Source: Modicisalibacter coralii
Lineage (GTDB): Bacteria; Pseudomonadota; Gammaproteobacteria; Pseudomonadales; Halomonadaceae
Assembly: GCF_004117855.1 (NCBI RefSeq)
Contig: NZ_QWBW01000021.1
Span: 21,840 to 85,839 of the forward strand
DNA: 64,000 nucleotides
Direction: 5' to 3'
Both the position numbers and the translations under genes were made by a program. The notes beneath the pieces are model-generated. The model had not been told where the DNA came from, did no database searches, and was given only the letters and a program-made list of their open reading frames with translations. Each line of letters begins with the position of its first letter. Position 1 is the first letter of the stretch. Positions 26,352 through 35,042 of the stretch are shown here, in pieces.

Positions 26352-27728
26352 TCAGTTACGGCGTGCCAGCGGAATCCGCCATAGACTCAGCCCCAGGCCC
26401 AGGGCGACGCTGGCCACCCCCAGCCACAGCGCCAGGGTCAGGGAGCCGAACGACAGCGCCAGGACCAGCCCCACCAGCGCGGTACCCACCGCCTGACCGA
26501 AGGTGCGCACCGAGGCCAGCACACCCGAGGCGTTGGCGCTGTAGGCCATCGGCACGCTGCCGATCATCTCGCGGTTGTTGGGGGCCTGGAAGATGCCGTA
26601 GCCGATGCCGCACAGCGCCACCCGCCAGACGATGTCGCCGGTCGCGGCGGCCTCGCCCAGCAGCGCCAGCGACAGCATCCCCAGCAGGAACAGCGCCAGC
26701 CCCAGCGAGGAGATCGCCGTGGGGTTGAAGCGATCCGCCAGGCGCCCGGCGAAGGGCCCGGTAACCATCAGCGCCAGCGGCCAGGGGGTGAAGAGGACCG
26801 CCGAGGCGATCGGGCTGAGCCCCATCACGGTCTGGAACAAAAACGGCAGGCCGACGAACGAGGCCCCCTGGGCGATGAACGCCAGCATCGAGATCATCGC
26901 CGCCACGCTGAAGCGCACCTCGCGGAACATCACCAGCGGCACCAACGGGGTGACGGCCCGCCGCTGGCGCCAGACGAAGGCGACCAGGCAGACCACACTC
27001 AACGCCAGCGGCGCCAGGGCACCGAGGCGCAGACCGCCATGGCCCAGCTTGTCGAGGGCGAACACGAAGCTCGACACCATCGCCGCCGACAGCAGCGCCC
27101 CGGGCCAGTCGAAGCGCCCCGCTTCGGCGGCCTCCCGCGGCAACGCCTTGAGCGCCAGCAGGAAGGCGGCAATGCCGATCGGCACGTTGATGGCGAACAA
27201 CCAGGGCCAACTGGCCAGATAGAGGATACCGCCACCCAGCGACGGACCGAAGGCGATGCCGAACGCCACCACCAGAGCACCGACGCCGATCGCCGAGCCG
27301 AGCAGCCGCGCGGGGAAGATCACCCGGTACATCGACGGACCGATGGAGAGCATCGCCGCCGCGCCCAGCCCCTGCACCACGCGCGACCCCACCAGCCAGG
27401 CGAAATCCCGCGACAGCGCGCAGGCCAGCGAGGCCAGGGTGAACACCGCCAGCCCGCCGATGTACAGCCGGTGACGCCCGACGAGCCGGCTCAGGGCGGC
27501 GAAGGCCAGCAGCGACGAGGCGCTGACCAGCTGGTAGACATTGGTGATCCACACCGCGCGGGAGCCGCTGATGTCGAGCTCGCGGGCCAGCGTGGGCAGG
27601 GCGATGTTGACGATGCCGCCGTCGAAGACCGCCATCAGCGTGCCCAGCACCATGACCAGCAGCGCCCAGCGCCGCTGAGGGCCGGGCAACCCGTCATCGC
27701 CGGGCCGGGTCTCGAACAGGCGGCGCAT
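26352..27728 (-). CDS. MFS transporter, DHA2 (14-TMS) multidrug-type
   Basis: A 458-residue integral membrane protein with about 14 hydrophobic helices. Motif D1 is seen in VFDGGIVNIALPTLARELDIS, motif A-like LSRLVGRHRLYIGGL, and motif C-like GPSLGGGILYLASWPWLFAINVPIG near residue 160, all typical of the DHA2 family that expels drugs, dyes or bile-like compounds by proton exchange. The substrate cannot be read from sequence. The ATG at 27728 is preferred over the GTG two codons upstream; neither has a good ribosome-binding site. There is no adjacent membrane-fusion protein or regulator, unlike the emrAB pair at 45.4 kb. Confidence 0.85.
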   Translation of the reverse strand: MRRLFETRPGDDGLPGPQRRWALLVMVLGTLMAVFDGGIVNIALPTLARELDISGSRAVWITNVYQLVSASSLLAFAALSRLVGRHRLYIGGLAVFTLASLACALSRDFAWLVGSRVVQGLGAAAMLSIGPSMYRVIFPARLLGSAIGVGALVVAFGIAFGPSLGGGILYLASWPWLFAINVPIGIAAFLLALKALPREAAEAGRFDWPGALLSAAMVSSFVFALDKLGHGGLRLGALAPLALSVVCLVAFVWRQRRAVTPLVPLVMFREVRFSVAAMISMLAFIAQGASFVGLPFLFQTVMGLSPIASAVLFTPWPLALMVTGPFAGRLADRFNPTAISSLGLALFLLGMLSLALLGEAAATGDIVWRVALCGIGYGIFQAPNNREMIGSVPMAYSANASGVLASVRTFGQAVGTALVGLVLALSFGSLTLALWLGVASVALGLGLSLWRIPLARRN

Positions 27729-27812
27729 CAGCACGCCGGGCGAATCCGACGACCGTCAGCGCACGAAGGGGGTAGAAAGGCGTGGGGGTGTCGCGAACCA
27801 CTCACCGATGCA

Positions 27813-28199
27813 TCAGTCCTCGTCGGTTTCCATCAGCAGTTCGTCGTCGATGTCGGAGATCTCGATCGGCTCCTCGTCCTCGAGATCCAAAGCCAGATAG
27901 CTGTGCTCGACGTTGAGAAAGCGCTCGAAGAGCGGCCAGTCCAGGGTCTGCGGCCACTGCCGCGTGTCTTCCTCCCAGGCCCGCAGCTCGTTCTCGAGGA
28001 TGTCCATGTAGCGCTCGCGCACGTAGGCCTGGAGCGCTTCCGGGGTATCCATCTCGGGAATCAGGTACACCGTGCTCTCGCGGTCGACATCGTCGAGCGT
28101 CAGGTCGTCCTCGCCGACGGTCGGCTCCAGCGAGTTGACCCAGTCCACGAACGCCTGGGTGGGCTTGACGCTCAGCGCGGAGCGGTTGAGCAGTTTCAT
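27813..28199 (-). CDS. Conserved hypothetical acidic protein
   Basis: A 128-residue, strongly acidic protein (start MKLLNRSALSVKPTQAFVDW). It has no signal peptide, membrane segment, or enzyme motif that I recognise. The pattern NRSAL..KP...F.DW followed by YLIPEMDTPEALQAYVRERY and ENELRAWEEDTRQWPQTLDWPLFERF resembles a family of uncharacterised gammaproteobacterial proteins of similar length. It has a normal GGAGAG ribosome-binding site. It lies between lysS and the MFS pump on the same strand, with hairpin-rich spacers on the lysS side. Confidence 0.75.
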   Translation of the reverse strand: MKLLNRSALSVKPTQAFVDWVNSLEPTVGEDDLTLDDVDRESTVYLIPEMDTPEALQAYVRERYMDILENELRAWEEDTRQWPQTLDWPLFERFLNVEHSYLALDLEDEEPIEISDIDDELLMETDED

Positions 28200-28343
28200 C
28201 GGGACTCTCCTCGAAGGTGCCGCGACGGATGTGCCGCGCCAGTAAAACGCCGATCATTATGGGCGTTCGGCGCGCCCCTTACCAATACTTCCCGAGCGAG
28301 CCGCCTCGGGCGGGAGCGAGCGACCCGCCGGACATCGCAGAAG

Positions 28344-28431
28344 GCGGCGAGCTAGCGCCAGGGCGCACGGGGAGTCGCTGGCGGAATGTACGAGGTTGTA
28401 CATGAGCAAAGCGAATCCCCGCGCCGCGCCT
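28344..28431. repeat. Hairpin repeat family, copy C
   Basis: The core stem is ATGTAC / GTACAT (28386-28391 / 28398-28403) around GAGGTT, followed by GAGCAAAGCG. Flanking arms GGGGAGTCGCT and AGCGAATCCCC pair at ten of eleven positions. Outer limits are approximate because terminal repeats are less clear; the right edge meets the lysS stop codon. The rest of the 28200-28431 gap contains further inverted repeats: AACGCC / GGCGTT near 28246-28266 and CCCGAG / CTCGGG near 28291-28310. Confidence 0.6.
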
Positions 28432-29982
28432 TCAGTCCGCGGCGGGGCGCATGGCCGGGAACAGCAGCACGTCGCGGATCGAGGCGCTGTCGGTGAGCAG
28501 CATCACCAGCCGGTCGATGCCGATGCCCTCGCCCGCGGTGGGCGGCAGGCCGTGCTCGAGCGCACGAATGTAGTCGGCATCGTAATACATCGCCTCGAGA
28601 TCGCCGGCGTCCTTCTCGGCGGCCTGGGCGGCGAAACGCTCGGCCTGATCCTCGGCGTCGTTGAGCTCCGAGAAGCCGTTGGCGATCTCGCGCCCGCCGA
28701 CGAAGAACTCGAAGCGGTCGGTGACGAAGGGATCGCTATCCTTGCGCCGTGCCAGCGGGCTGACCTCGGTCGGGTAGTCGGTGATGAAGGTCGGCTCCTG
28801 AAGACGGTGTTCGACGGTCTTCTCGAAGATCTCGATCTGCACCTTGCCCAGCCCCCAGCCATCCTTGACGTCGATGTCCAGGCGTTCGGCGATCTGGCGG
28901 GCGGCGGACTCGTCGGCCAGTGCCTCGGCGCGGATCTCGGGGTTGTACTCGAGAATGGCGTCGAACACGCTCAGCCGGCGCAACCGCTGGCCGAAATCGT
29001 ACTCGACGCTCTCCAGCACCTCGCCCTCGGCATCGCGCACGGTGTTGGTCACGGTGGTGGTGCCGAGCACGCGCTGGGTGACCTCGCGCAGCATGGCCTC
29101 GGTGAGGTCCATCAGGTCATGGTAGTCCGCGTAGGCCTGGTAGAACTCGATCATGGTGAACTCGGGGTTGTGCCGCGTCGACAGCCCCTCGTTGCGGAAG
29201 TTGCGGTTGATCTCGAAGACCCGCTCGAAGCCGCCCACCACCAGCCGCTTGAGATAGAGCTCGGGGGCGATGCGCAGGTACATGTCGATGTCCAGCGCAT
29301 TGTGGTGGGTGATGAACGGCCGGGCCGTGGCGCCGCCAGGGATCGGCTGCAGCATCGGCGTCTCGACCTCCATGAAGCCGTGATCCTCGAAGAACCGGCG
29401 CATGGCGCTGATCACCCGGGCGCGGGTCTCGAACACCCGCCGCGAGTCGGCGTTCATGATCAGGTCGACGTAGCGCTGGCGATAGCGCGATTCCTGGTCG
29501 GTGAGGCCATGGAACTTGTCGGGCAGCGGCCGCAGGCTCTTGGTCAGCAGCCGGGCATCGTCCATCTTGACGTACAGGTCGCCCTTGCCGGACTTGTGGA
29601 CCGGGCCGCGCCCGGCGACGATGTCGCCGATGTCCCAGCCCTTGACGTCGTCGAGCACCTCGGCCGGCAGCCCTTTCTTGTCGACGTAGAGCTGGATCTG
29701 CCCGGAGACGTCCTGGATGACGATGAAGGGCCCGCGCTTGCGCATGATCCGCCCGGCCACCGCGGCCTGGCGATCCAGCGCCTCGAGTGCCTCCTTGTCC
29801 TTCTCGCCCAGTTCCGCCTGCAGCTCGGCGGCGGCGCTGTCGCGCCGGAAATCGTTGGGGAAGACACTCGTGCCGCGCTCGGCGGCCTGCTCGCGGCGCG
29901 CCGCCAGCTTGGCGCGCCGCTCCGCGATCAGGCGGTTCTCGTCCTGGCCCTCGACGGCCGCTTGGTTGTCCTGGTTCGCCAT
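28432..29982 (-). CDS. lysS: Lysyl-tRNA synthetase (class II)
   Basis: The 516-residue synthetase has an N-terminal OB-fold anticodon-binding domain ([20 protein letters not shown]) and a class II catalytic core: motif 1 around [21 protein letters not shown], motif 2 [29 protein letters not shown], and motif 3 [30 protein letters not shown]. It charges tRNA-Lys. The first 35 residues are a charged, variable extension as in E. coli LysS. It follows prfB on the same strand, the usual prfB-lysS pair, separated by repeat copy D. Confidence 0.97.
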   Translation of the reverse strand: MANQDNQAAVEGQDENRLIAERRAKLAARREQAAERGTSVFPNDFRRDSAAAELQAELGEKDKEALEALDRQAAVAGRIMRKRGPFIVIQDVSGQIQLYVDKKGLPAEVLDDVKGWDIGDIVAGRGPVHKSGKGDLYVKMDDARLLTKSLRPLPDKFHGLTDQESRYRQRYVDLIMNADSRRVFETRARVISAMRRFFEDHGFMEVETPMLQPIPGGATARPFITHHNALDIDMYLRIAPELYLKRLVVGGFERVFEINRNFRNEGLSTRHNPEFTMIEFYQAYADYHDLMDLTEAMLREVTQRVLGTTTVTNTVRDAEGEVLESVEYDFGQRLRRLSVFDAILEYNPEIRAEALADESAARQIAERLDIDVKDGWGLGKVQIEIFEKTVEHRLQEPTFITDYPTEVSPLARRKDSDPFVTDRFEFFVGGREIANGFSELNDAEDQAERFAAQAAEKDAGDLEAMYYDADYIRALEHGLPPTAGEGIGIDRLVMLLTDSASIRDVLLFPAMRPAAD

Positions 29983-30056
29983 GGTTATGCCTGTCTATGG
30001 AAGGTCGCTATCGATTGTGGCGCGATGAAGGTGCCACCCAGGTCGAGACGCGTCAT

Positions 30057-30169
30057 GAGCGACGACGAGGCAAGGCGCGGCGATGCGAATCAGCGCAGTG
30101 GACGCGGTTGTCCATGAGCATGATGAGCAGCGCCGCAACACCGCCTCGTCGAGCGCAATAGCGTCGCTC
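30057..30169. repeat. Hairpin repeat family, copy D
   Basis: Terminal inverted repeats GAGCGACG (30057-30064) and CGTCGCTC (30162-30169), the latter overlapping the prfB stop codon. The core stem is TGGAC / GTCCA (30099-30103 / 30110-30114) around GCGGTT, followed by TGAGCATGATGAGC. The left arm has GAGGCAAGGCGC and the right arm CGCCGCAACACCGCCTC. Confidence 0.75.
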
Positions 30170-31266
30170 AAAGGCCTTGTTTGAGGCTGGCTACAATGAA
30201 CTGATCCAGATCCCCGTCCAGCACCTTCTCGCAGTTGCTGGTCTGCACCCCGGTCCGCAGGTCCTTGATGCGCTGGTCGTCGAGCACGTAGGAGCGGATC
30301 TGGCTACCCCAGCCGATGTCGGCCTTGCTCTCCTCCGCCTCCTGCTTGGCGGCGTTGCGCTTCTGCATCTCCAGTTCCCACAGCTTCGCCTTGAGCTGCT
30401 TCATGGCGAAGTCGCGGTTGGCGTGCTGACTGCGCTGACTCTGACACGACACCACGATGCCCGACGGCTCGTGGGTGATGCGCACCGCGGAATCGGTGGT
30501 GTTGACGTGCTGGCCGCCGGCGCCGCTGGAACGGTAGGTGTCGACGCGCAGGTCGGCCGGATTGATCTCGACCTCGAAGCTGTCGTCGATCTCCGGCGAC
30601 AGGAACACCGAGGCGAACGAGGTGTGACGACGCCCGCCGGAATCGAACGGACTCTTGCGCACCAGTCGGTGCACACCGGTCTCGGTGCGCAGCCAGCCGA
30701 AGGCGTACTCGCCCTGCACGTGAATGGTCGCCGACTTGATGCCCGCCACCTCACCGCCGGACAGCTCGGTGATCTCGGCCTTGAAGCCGTGATGCTCGGC
30801 CCAGCGCAGGTACATGCGCAGCAGCATGTTGGCCCAGTCCTGGGCCTCGGTACCGCCGGAACCGGCCTGGATGTCGAGATAGGCGTTGTTCTCGTCCATC
30901 TCGCCGGAGAACATGCGCCGGAACTCGAGCTTCTCCAGCGCCGTCTCGAGCTGACCGAGCTCCCGGTTGACCTCGTCGACGGTGGCGTCGTCCTCTTCCA
31001 TCACCGCCAGCTCGAGCAGCTCGCGATTGTCGGCGAGCCCCTTGTCGAGCTCGTCGATGGTGGCGACGATCTGCTCGAGACTGGCCCGCTCCTTGCCGAG
31101 CTTCTGGGCGTAGTCGGGATCATTCCAGACGTCGGGGTTCTCGAGCTCGCGGGTGACCTCTTCTAGCCGATCCTTCTTCTCGGCATAGTCAAAGATACCC
31201 CCTCAGGACGTCTGTCCGCTCGGACAGGTCCTTGATGAGATGGTTGATCGGATTGATCTCTTGCAT
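30168..31266 (-). CDS. prfB: Peptide chain release factor 2 (programmed +1 frameshift)
   Basis: The gene is in two frames. Codons 1-25 (31266-31192; [10 protein letters not shown] to RGYL) end at an in-frame TGA (31191-31189); skipping one base continues at GAC (31190) into a 340-residue frame ending at 30168, for 365 residues in all, the E. coli RF2 length. The slippery site CTT-TGA-C is preceded by an AGGGGG Shine-Dalgarno-like stretch, the classical RF2 autoregulatory signal. Functional motifs are SPF (KSPFDSGG), which reads UGA/UAA, and GGQ ([12 protein letters not shown]), which triggers peptide release. This is not a pseudogene. Confidence 0.96.
31188..31203 (-). other. RF2 recoding site
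   Basis: Minus strand AGG-GGG-TAT-CTT-TGA-C. The internal Shine-Dalgarno-like purine run lies three bases before CTT, as required for +1 slippage when RF2 is scarce. Confidence 0.95.
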
Positions 31267-31341
31267 GGTGATCCTTCTCGACGTGCGAAAGCCGCGTGAA
31301 GACGTCGCCGGCCACGCCGGGCGCGGCGATCAAGGGCCGAC

Positions 31342-31370
31342 ATTGTAGCCAAACCGCCGTGAGGCGTCAT
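31342..31370 (-). promoter_or_regulatory. Promoter for prfB-lysS
   Basis: Minus strand ATGACG (31370-31365), 17-base spacer, TACAAT (31347-31342), 76 bases from the prfB start. The remainder of the 31267-31551 gap is G+C-rich and must also hold the plus-strand start signals for the oligopeptide locus; no strong promoter is obvious there. Confidence 0.5.
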
Positions 31371-31551
31371 CCTGCCCCGCGGAGACGGCGGGTCCCCGCG
31401 GCGTGGCGCGTCGGCCGGCAAAGGGGAATAACGCAGCCCAGACGCGCCCCCGACGCGCCTGGCGACGACCCGCCTCGCGACAGGGCCTGTGTCGCCTTCG
31501 CGGATACGCTAAGGTTGAGGGCATCGACGCTCATCCAAGGAAACCGCATCC

Positions 31552-33126
31552 ATGTCACCGACTCGTCTTGCCACCGCGCTCGCCGTCGCGGCCAGTATGA
31601 CCTCGCTCTCGCTCCAGGCCCAGACACTCAACATCGGCATCTCCGGCTCGCCCAGCTCGCTGAGCCCGGCCCGGGTCACCGGCGGCGTCTGGGAGGAAGA
31701 CGTGCTGCGCGATATCTTCGAGGGCCTGGTGGCGATCGACGCCGACGGCCGGATGATTCCGGGCATGGCCAGCGACTGGGAGATCTCCGACGACGGCACC
31801 GTCTATACCTTTCACCTGCGCGACGCCGAGTGGTCCGACGGCGAGCCGGTCACCGCCGACGATTTCGTGTTCGCCTTTCGCCATCAGCTCGACCCGGCGA
31901 CCGCCTCGAACTACGCCCACCGCCTCTATCCGCTGGTCAATGCCCGCGCCATCAACAGCGGGGACAAGCCGCTCGACGCCCTGGGTGCCGAGTCGCTGGA
32001 CGACGGCCGGACGTTGCGCCTGACGCTGGCAGAGCCCGCCGCCTACTTCTTCAAGACCCTGGTGCTGCCGTTCGGCTACCCGCTGCCCGAGCACGCCGTC
32101 GAGCGCTACGGCGATGCCTGGAGCAAACCGGCCAACATCGTCGTCAACGGCGCCTTCAAGCCGGTCGACTGGGTGTCCAATAGCACCCTCGAGACCGTCA
32201 AGAACCCCCGCTACCACGACGCCGACGCGGTCACTCTGGACGGCGTCGACTTCCACCCCATGGAGGACAAGCAGGCCGGCATCCAGCGCTTCCGCGCCGG
32301 CGAGCTCGACATCCTGCGCGACTACCCGGCGGCGCGCTACCCCTGGCTCGAGGAGAACCTGCCCGAAGCCACCCACCTGGCGCCCTCGCTGGGCACCTAC
32401 TATTACGTCTTCAATCTCGCCGACGACTCTCCGGTGGCCGACCCGCGCATCCGTGAGGCCCTGAGCCTGGCGATCCGCCGCGAGGTGATCGCCGACCAGT
32501 TGCTCGAGGGAGCCGTGGAGCCCGCCTACGCCCTGGTGCCGACCGGTACCGACCACTACCAGCCGCAGCCGCAGCCCGGCCTGCAGCAGCCCATCGACGA
32601 GCGTCAGGCGCGCGCCCGGCAGTTGATGAAGGAGGCCGGCTACGACCCCGATCATCCCCTGCACCTCACGCTGCGCTACAACAGCGGCGACGAGCACCGT
32701 CAGATCGCCGTGGCGATCGCCGCGATGTGGAAACCGCTGGGGGTCGAGGCCGAACTCCGCCACACCGAAGCCAGCGTGCACTACGAGGACCTGATGGCCG
32801 GCGACTTCCAGGTCGCCCGCGCGGCCTGGATCTCCAGCTACGACGACGCCCAGAACTTCCTGCAGTTGCTCTCGGCCGAAAGCAACAACTACGGCGACTA
32901 TCAGAACGACCAGTACGACGCCCTGATGGCCGAGTCCGACGTCACCCAGGACGCCGACGAGCGCGAAGCGTTGATGGAACACGCCGAGCGCATCGGTCTG
33001 GCCGACTACCCGCTGACACCGATCTACGTCTATACCTCGCGCAACCTGGTCGACCCGGCACTCGACGGCTGGCACGACAACGCCCTGAACATGCACCCCT
33101 CCCGCTGGGTCCATATCGGCGACTGA
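31552..33126 (+). CDS. oppA: Oligopeptide-type ABC transporter substrate-binding protein 1
   Basis: A 524-residue periplasmic SBP_bac_5 protein with a signal peptide (MSPTRLATALAVAASMTSLSLQAQ). The mature part begins TLNIGISGSPSSLSPARVTGGVWEEDVLRDIFEGL, typical of OppA/MppA cluster C proteins, and contains YTFHLRDAEWSDGEPVTADDFVFAFRH. AAGGA lies nine bases before the start. It is the first of three paralogues of 524-528 residues; the three share these blocks almost verbatim (for example, ISDDGTVYTFHLRDA). The ligand is probably a peptide but could be another oligomer. Confidence 0.88.
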   Translation: MSPTRLATALAVAASMTSLSLQAQTLNIGISGSPSSLSPARVTGGVWEEDVLRDIFEGLVAIDADGRMIPGMASDWEISDDGTVYTFHLRDAEWSDGEPVTADDFVFAFRHQLDPATASNYAHRLYPLVNARAINSGDKPLDALGAESLDDGRTLRLTLAEPAAYFFKTLVLPFGYPLPEHAVERYGDAWSKPANIVVNGAFKPVDWVSNSTLETVKNPRYHDADAVTLDGVDFHPMEDKQAGIQRFRAGELDILRDYPAARYPWLEENLPEATHLAPSLGTYYYVFNLADDSPVADPRIREALSLAIRREVIADQLLEGAVEPAYALVPTGTDHYQPQPQPGLQQPIDERQARARQLMKEAGYDPDHPLHLTLRYNSGDEHRQIAVAIAAMWKPLGVEAELRHTEASVHYEDLMAGDFQVARAAWISSYDDAQNFLQLLSAESNNYGDYQNDQYDALMAESDVTQDADEREALMEHAERIGLADYPLTPIYVYTSRNLVDPALDGWHDNALNMHPSRWVHIGD

Positions 33127-33132
33127 CCGACA

Positions 33133-33148
33133 TGTGAATTTTCTCACA
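33133..33148. promoter_or_regulatory. Perfect CRP/Vfr-type palindrome
   Basis: TGTGA-N6-TCACA (33133-33137, 33144-33148) matches the CRP consensus half-sites at all ten positions. It lies six bases after the first oppA stop codon and one base before a terminator-like hairpin, 243 bases upstream of the second oppA. Function is inferred from the match alone. Confidence 0.5.
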
Positions 33149-33176
33149 ATCGCCCCGCCTGGCTGCGCGGGGCGAT
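33149..33176 (+). terminator. Hairpin after the first oppA
   Basis: Perfect 10-bp inverted repeat ATCGCCCCGC / GCGGGGCGAT with an eight-base loop and a weak T-containing tail (CGGTCCTT). It probably ends or attenuates transcripts of the first binding-protein gene. Confidence 0.6.
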
Positions 33177-33304
33177 CGGTCCTTGCCATGGCGCTATGCG
33201 ATTTTTGAAACACTCATGCAAAATTCCAAATGGACTCCCCGATTCGGGTGAGCGATGGTCTGATGAATCACGGGTTCGCGAGCCTGCTAAGCATAAGCCA
33301 AGGC

Positions 33305-33340
33305 GACGCCCGGGGGCCGGTTGTCCCCCGTCGCGGCGTC
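33305..33340 (+). other. Stem-loop in the leader of the second oppA
   Basis: GACGCC-CGGGGG pairs with CCCCCG-(TCGC)-GGCGTC, a 12-bp stem with one four-base bulge, 50 bases before the start codon. It may stabilise the message or attenuate it. A weak TTGAAA-17-AAATGG promoter match lies at 33205-33233. Confidence 0.4.
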
Positions 33341-33390
33341 TGCCCGGCCTGCGAACGTCATCGGGACAACAACAACACCCGGGAATTCCA

Positions 33391-34977
33391 ATGCGTCTGA
33401 AACGTCATACCCTGATCGCCGCCATCGCCCTATCCTCCGCCACGCTGGCCGGGCCGCTACAGGCCCAGACCCTCAACATCGGGGTCATGGGTGAACTCGC
33501 CTCCTTCGATACCTCACAGGTCTCGGGTGGGGTCTGGGAATCGCAGATCCTCATGGACGTCTACGAAGGGCTGCTCAAGGAGAACCCCAAGGGTGAGGTC
33601 CTGCCCGGCATGGCCACCGACTGGGAGATCTCCGACGACGGCAAGACCTACACCTTCCACCTGCGCGACGATGCCAAGTGGTCCGACGGCGAGCCGGTCA
33701 CCGCCGAGGACTTCGTGTTCGGCTGGCAGCATCTGCTCGATCCCAAGAGCGCCTCGAAATACGCTTACCTGCTCTACCCGATCGAGAACGCCGAAGCCAT
33801 CAACACCGGTGACAAGCCCCTCGATGCCATCGGCGCAGAATCGCTGGACGACGGCAAGACACTCAAGGTCACACTCGAGTCACCAACGCCGTTCTTCCTG
33901 CAATTACTCACCCACTACACCGCCTACCCATTGCCAAAGCACGCCGTCGAGGCGTATGGCAAGCAGTGGGTCAAGGTGGACAATATCGTCACCAACGGGG
34001 CCTTCAAGCCGGTCGAGTGGGTCTCGCAGTCACGCATCAGCGTCGAGAAGAATCCCGAGTACTATGACGCCGCCGACGTTTCCCTCGACGGCGTCAACTA
34101 CTTCAACGCCGAGGACCGCAACGCCGCCATCTCGCGCTTCCGCGCCGGCGAACTGGACATCATTCGTGACTATCCCTCGAGCCGTTATCAATGGCTCAAG
34201 GACAATCTACCCGACGCTACCCATCTGAGCCCGATGCTGGGCTCCTATTACTACGTGCTCAACAACCGCGAGGGTCGCCCAACGGCGGACGAGCGCGTCC
34301 GGGAAGCGCTCAACCTGGTGGTCCGTCGCAAGGTGCTTTCCGAACAGATCATGGCCGGCAGCTTCAAGGATGCCTACTCGCTGGTGCCGCCCGGCACCAG
34401 CCATTACGACGTCCAGCATATGGACGGCGTCGATGGCGACTATCAGGAGCGCCTGGCCAAGGCCAAGCAACTGATCAAGGAAGCCGGCTACGGCCCCGAC
34501 AAGCCGCTGCACCTGCAGCTGCGATACAATACCAGCGACGAGCACAAGAAGATCGCCATCGCCCTGGCGGCGATGTGGAAACCCCTCGGTGTCGAAATCG
34601 AGATGACCAATGCCGAGGCCACCGTCCATTATCAGACCATTCAGCAAGGCGACTTCGACATCGCCCGCGCCGGCTGGATCGCCGACTACAACGACGCCGA
34701 GAACTTCCTGACCCTGCTGCGCAGCGGTGTCGGCAACAACTATGGTGCCTACTCCAACCCCGAGTACGACAAGCTGCTCGATCAGGCCGCTAACACGCAG
34801 GATCTCGACAAGCGTCAACAGCTTCTTCAGAAGGCCGAAAACGTGGCACTGGACGATTACGCCCTGGCCCCGTTGCTGTTCTACGTCACCCGCAACCTGG
34901 TCAATCCCGCGCTCGAAGGCTGGCAGGACAACGCCGAGGACGATCACCCCTCGCGCTGGGTGTCGTTCACGGAGTGA
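33391..34977 (+). CDS. oppA: Oligopeptide-type ABC transporter substrate-binding protein 2
   Basis: A 528-residue paralogue of the preceding protein: signal peptide MRLKRHTLIAAIALSSATLAGPLQAQ, mature start TLNIGVMGELASFDTSQVSGGVWESQILMDVYEGL, then YTFHLRDDAKWSDGEPVTAEDFVFGW. The reading frame is open further upstream but the ATG at 33391 is the only one giving a signal peptide. It has its own leader with two stem-loops and a possible CRP site, so it may be regulated apart from the first copy. Codon use is slightly less G+C-rich than its neighbours (for example ACACTCGAGTCACCAACG). Confidence 0.88.
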   Translation: MRLKRHTLIAAIALSSATLAGPLQAQTLNIGVMGELASFDTSQVSGGVWESQILMDVYEGLLKENPKGEVLPGMATDWEISDDGKTYTFHLRDDAKWSDGEPVTAEDFVFGWQHLLDPKSASKYAYLLYPIENAEAINTGDKPLDAIGAESLDDGKTLKVTLESPTPFFLQLLTHYTAYPLPKHAVEAYGKQWVKVDNIVTNGAFKPVEWVSQSRISVEKNPEYYDAADVSLDGVNYFNAEDRNAAISRFRAGELDIIRDYPSSRYQWLKDNLPDATHLSPMLGSYYYVLNNREGRPTADERVREALNLVVRRKVLSEQIMAGSFKDAYSLVPPGTSHYDVQHMDGVDGDYQERLAKAKQLIKEAGYGPDKPLHLQLRYNTSDEHKKIAIALAAMWKPLGVEIEMTNAEATVHYQTIQQGDFDIARAGWIADYNDAENFLTLLRSGVGNNYGAYSNPEYDKLLDQAANTQDLDKRQQLLQKAENVALDDYALAPLLFYVTRNLVNPALEGWQDNAEDDHPSRWVSFTE

Positions 34978-35042
34978 GCCGCTGTCTCCCCGGCCCGGCG
35001 ACGTCCGGGCCGGGGTCGTCGTCCTCGAGTGGGAAACCGACC

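Noticed and set aside
31188..31203. In-frame TGA in prfB considered as a pseudogene lesion
   Set aside because: The context is the conserved RF2 programmed frameshift site and the rest of the protein is intact.
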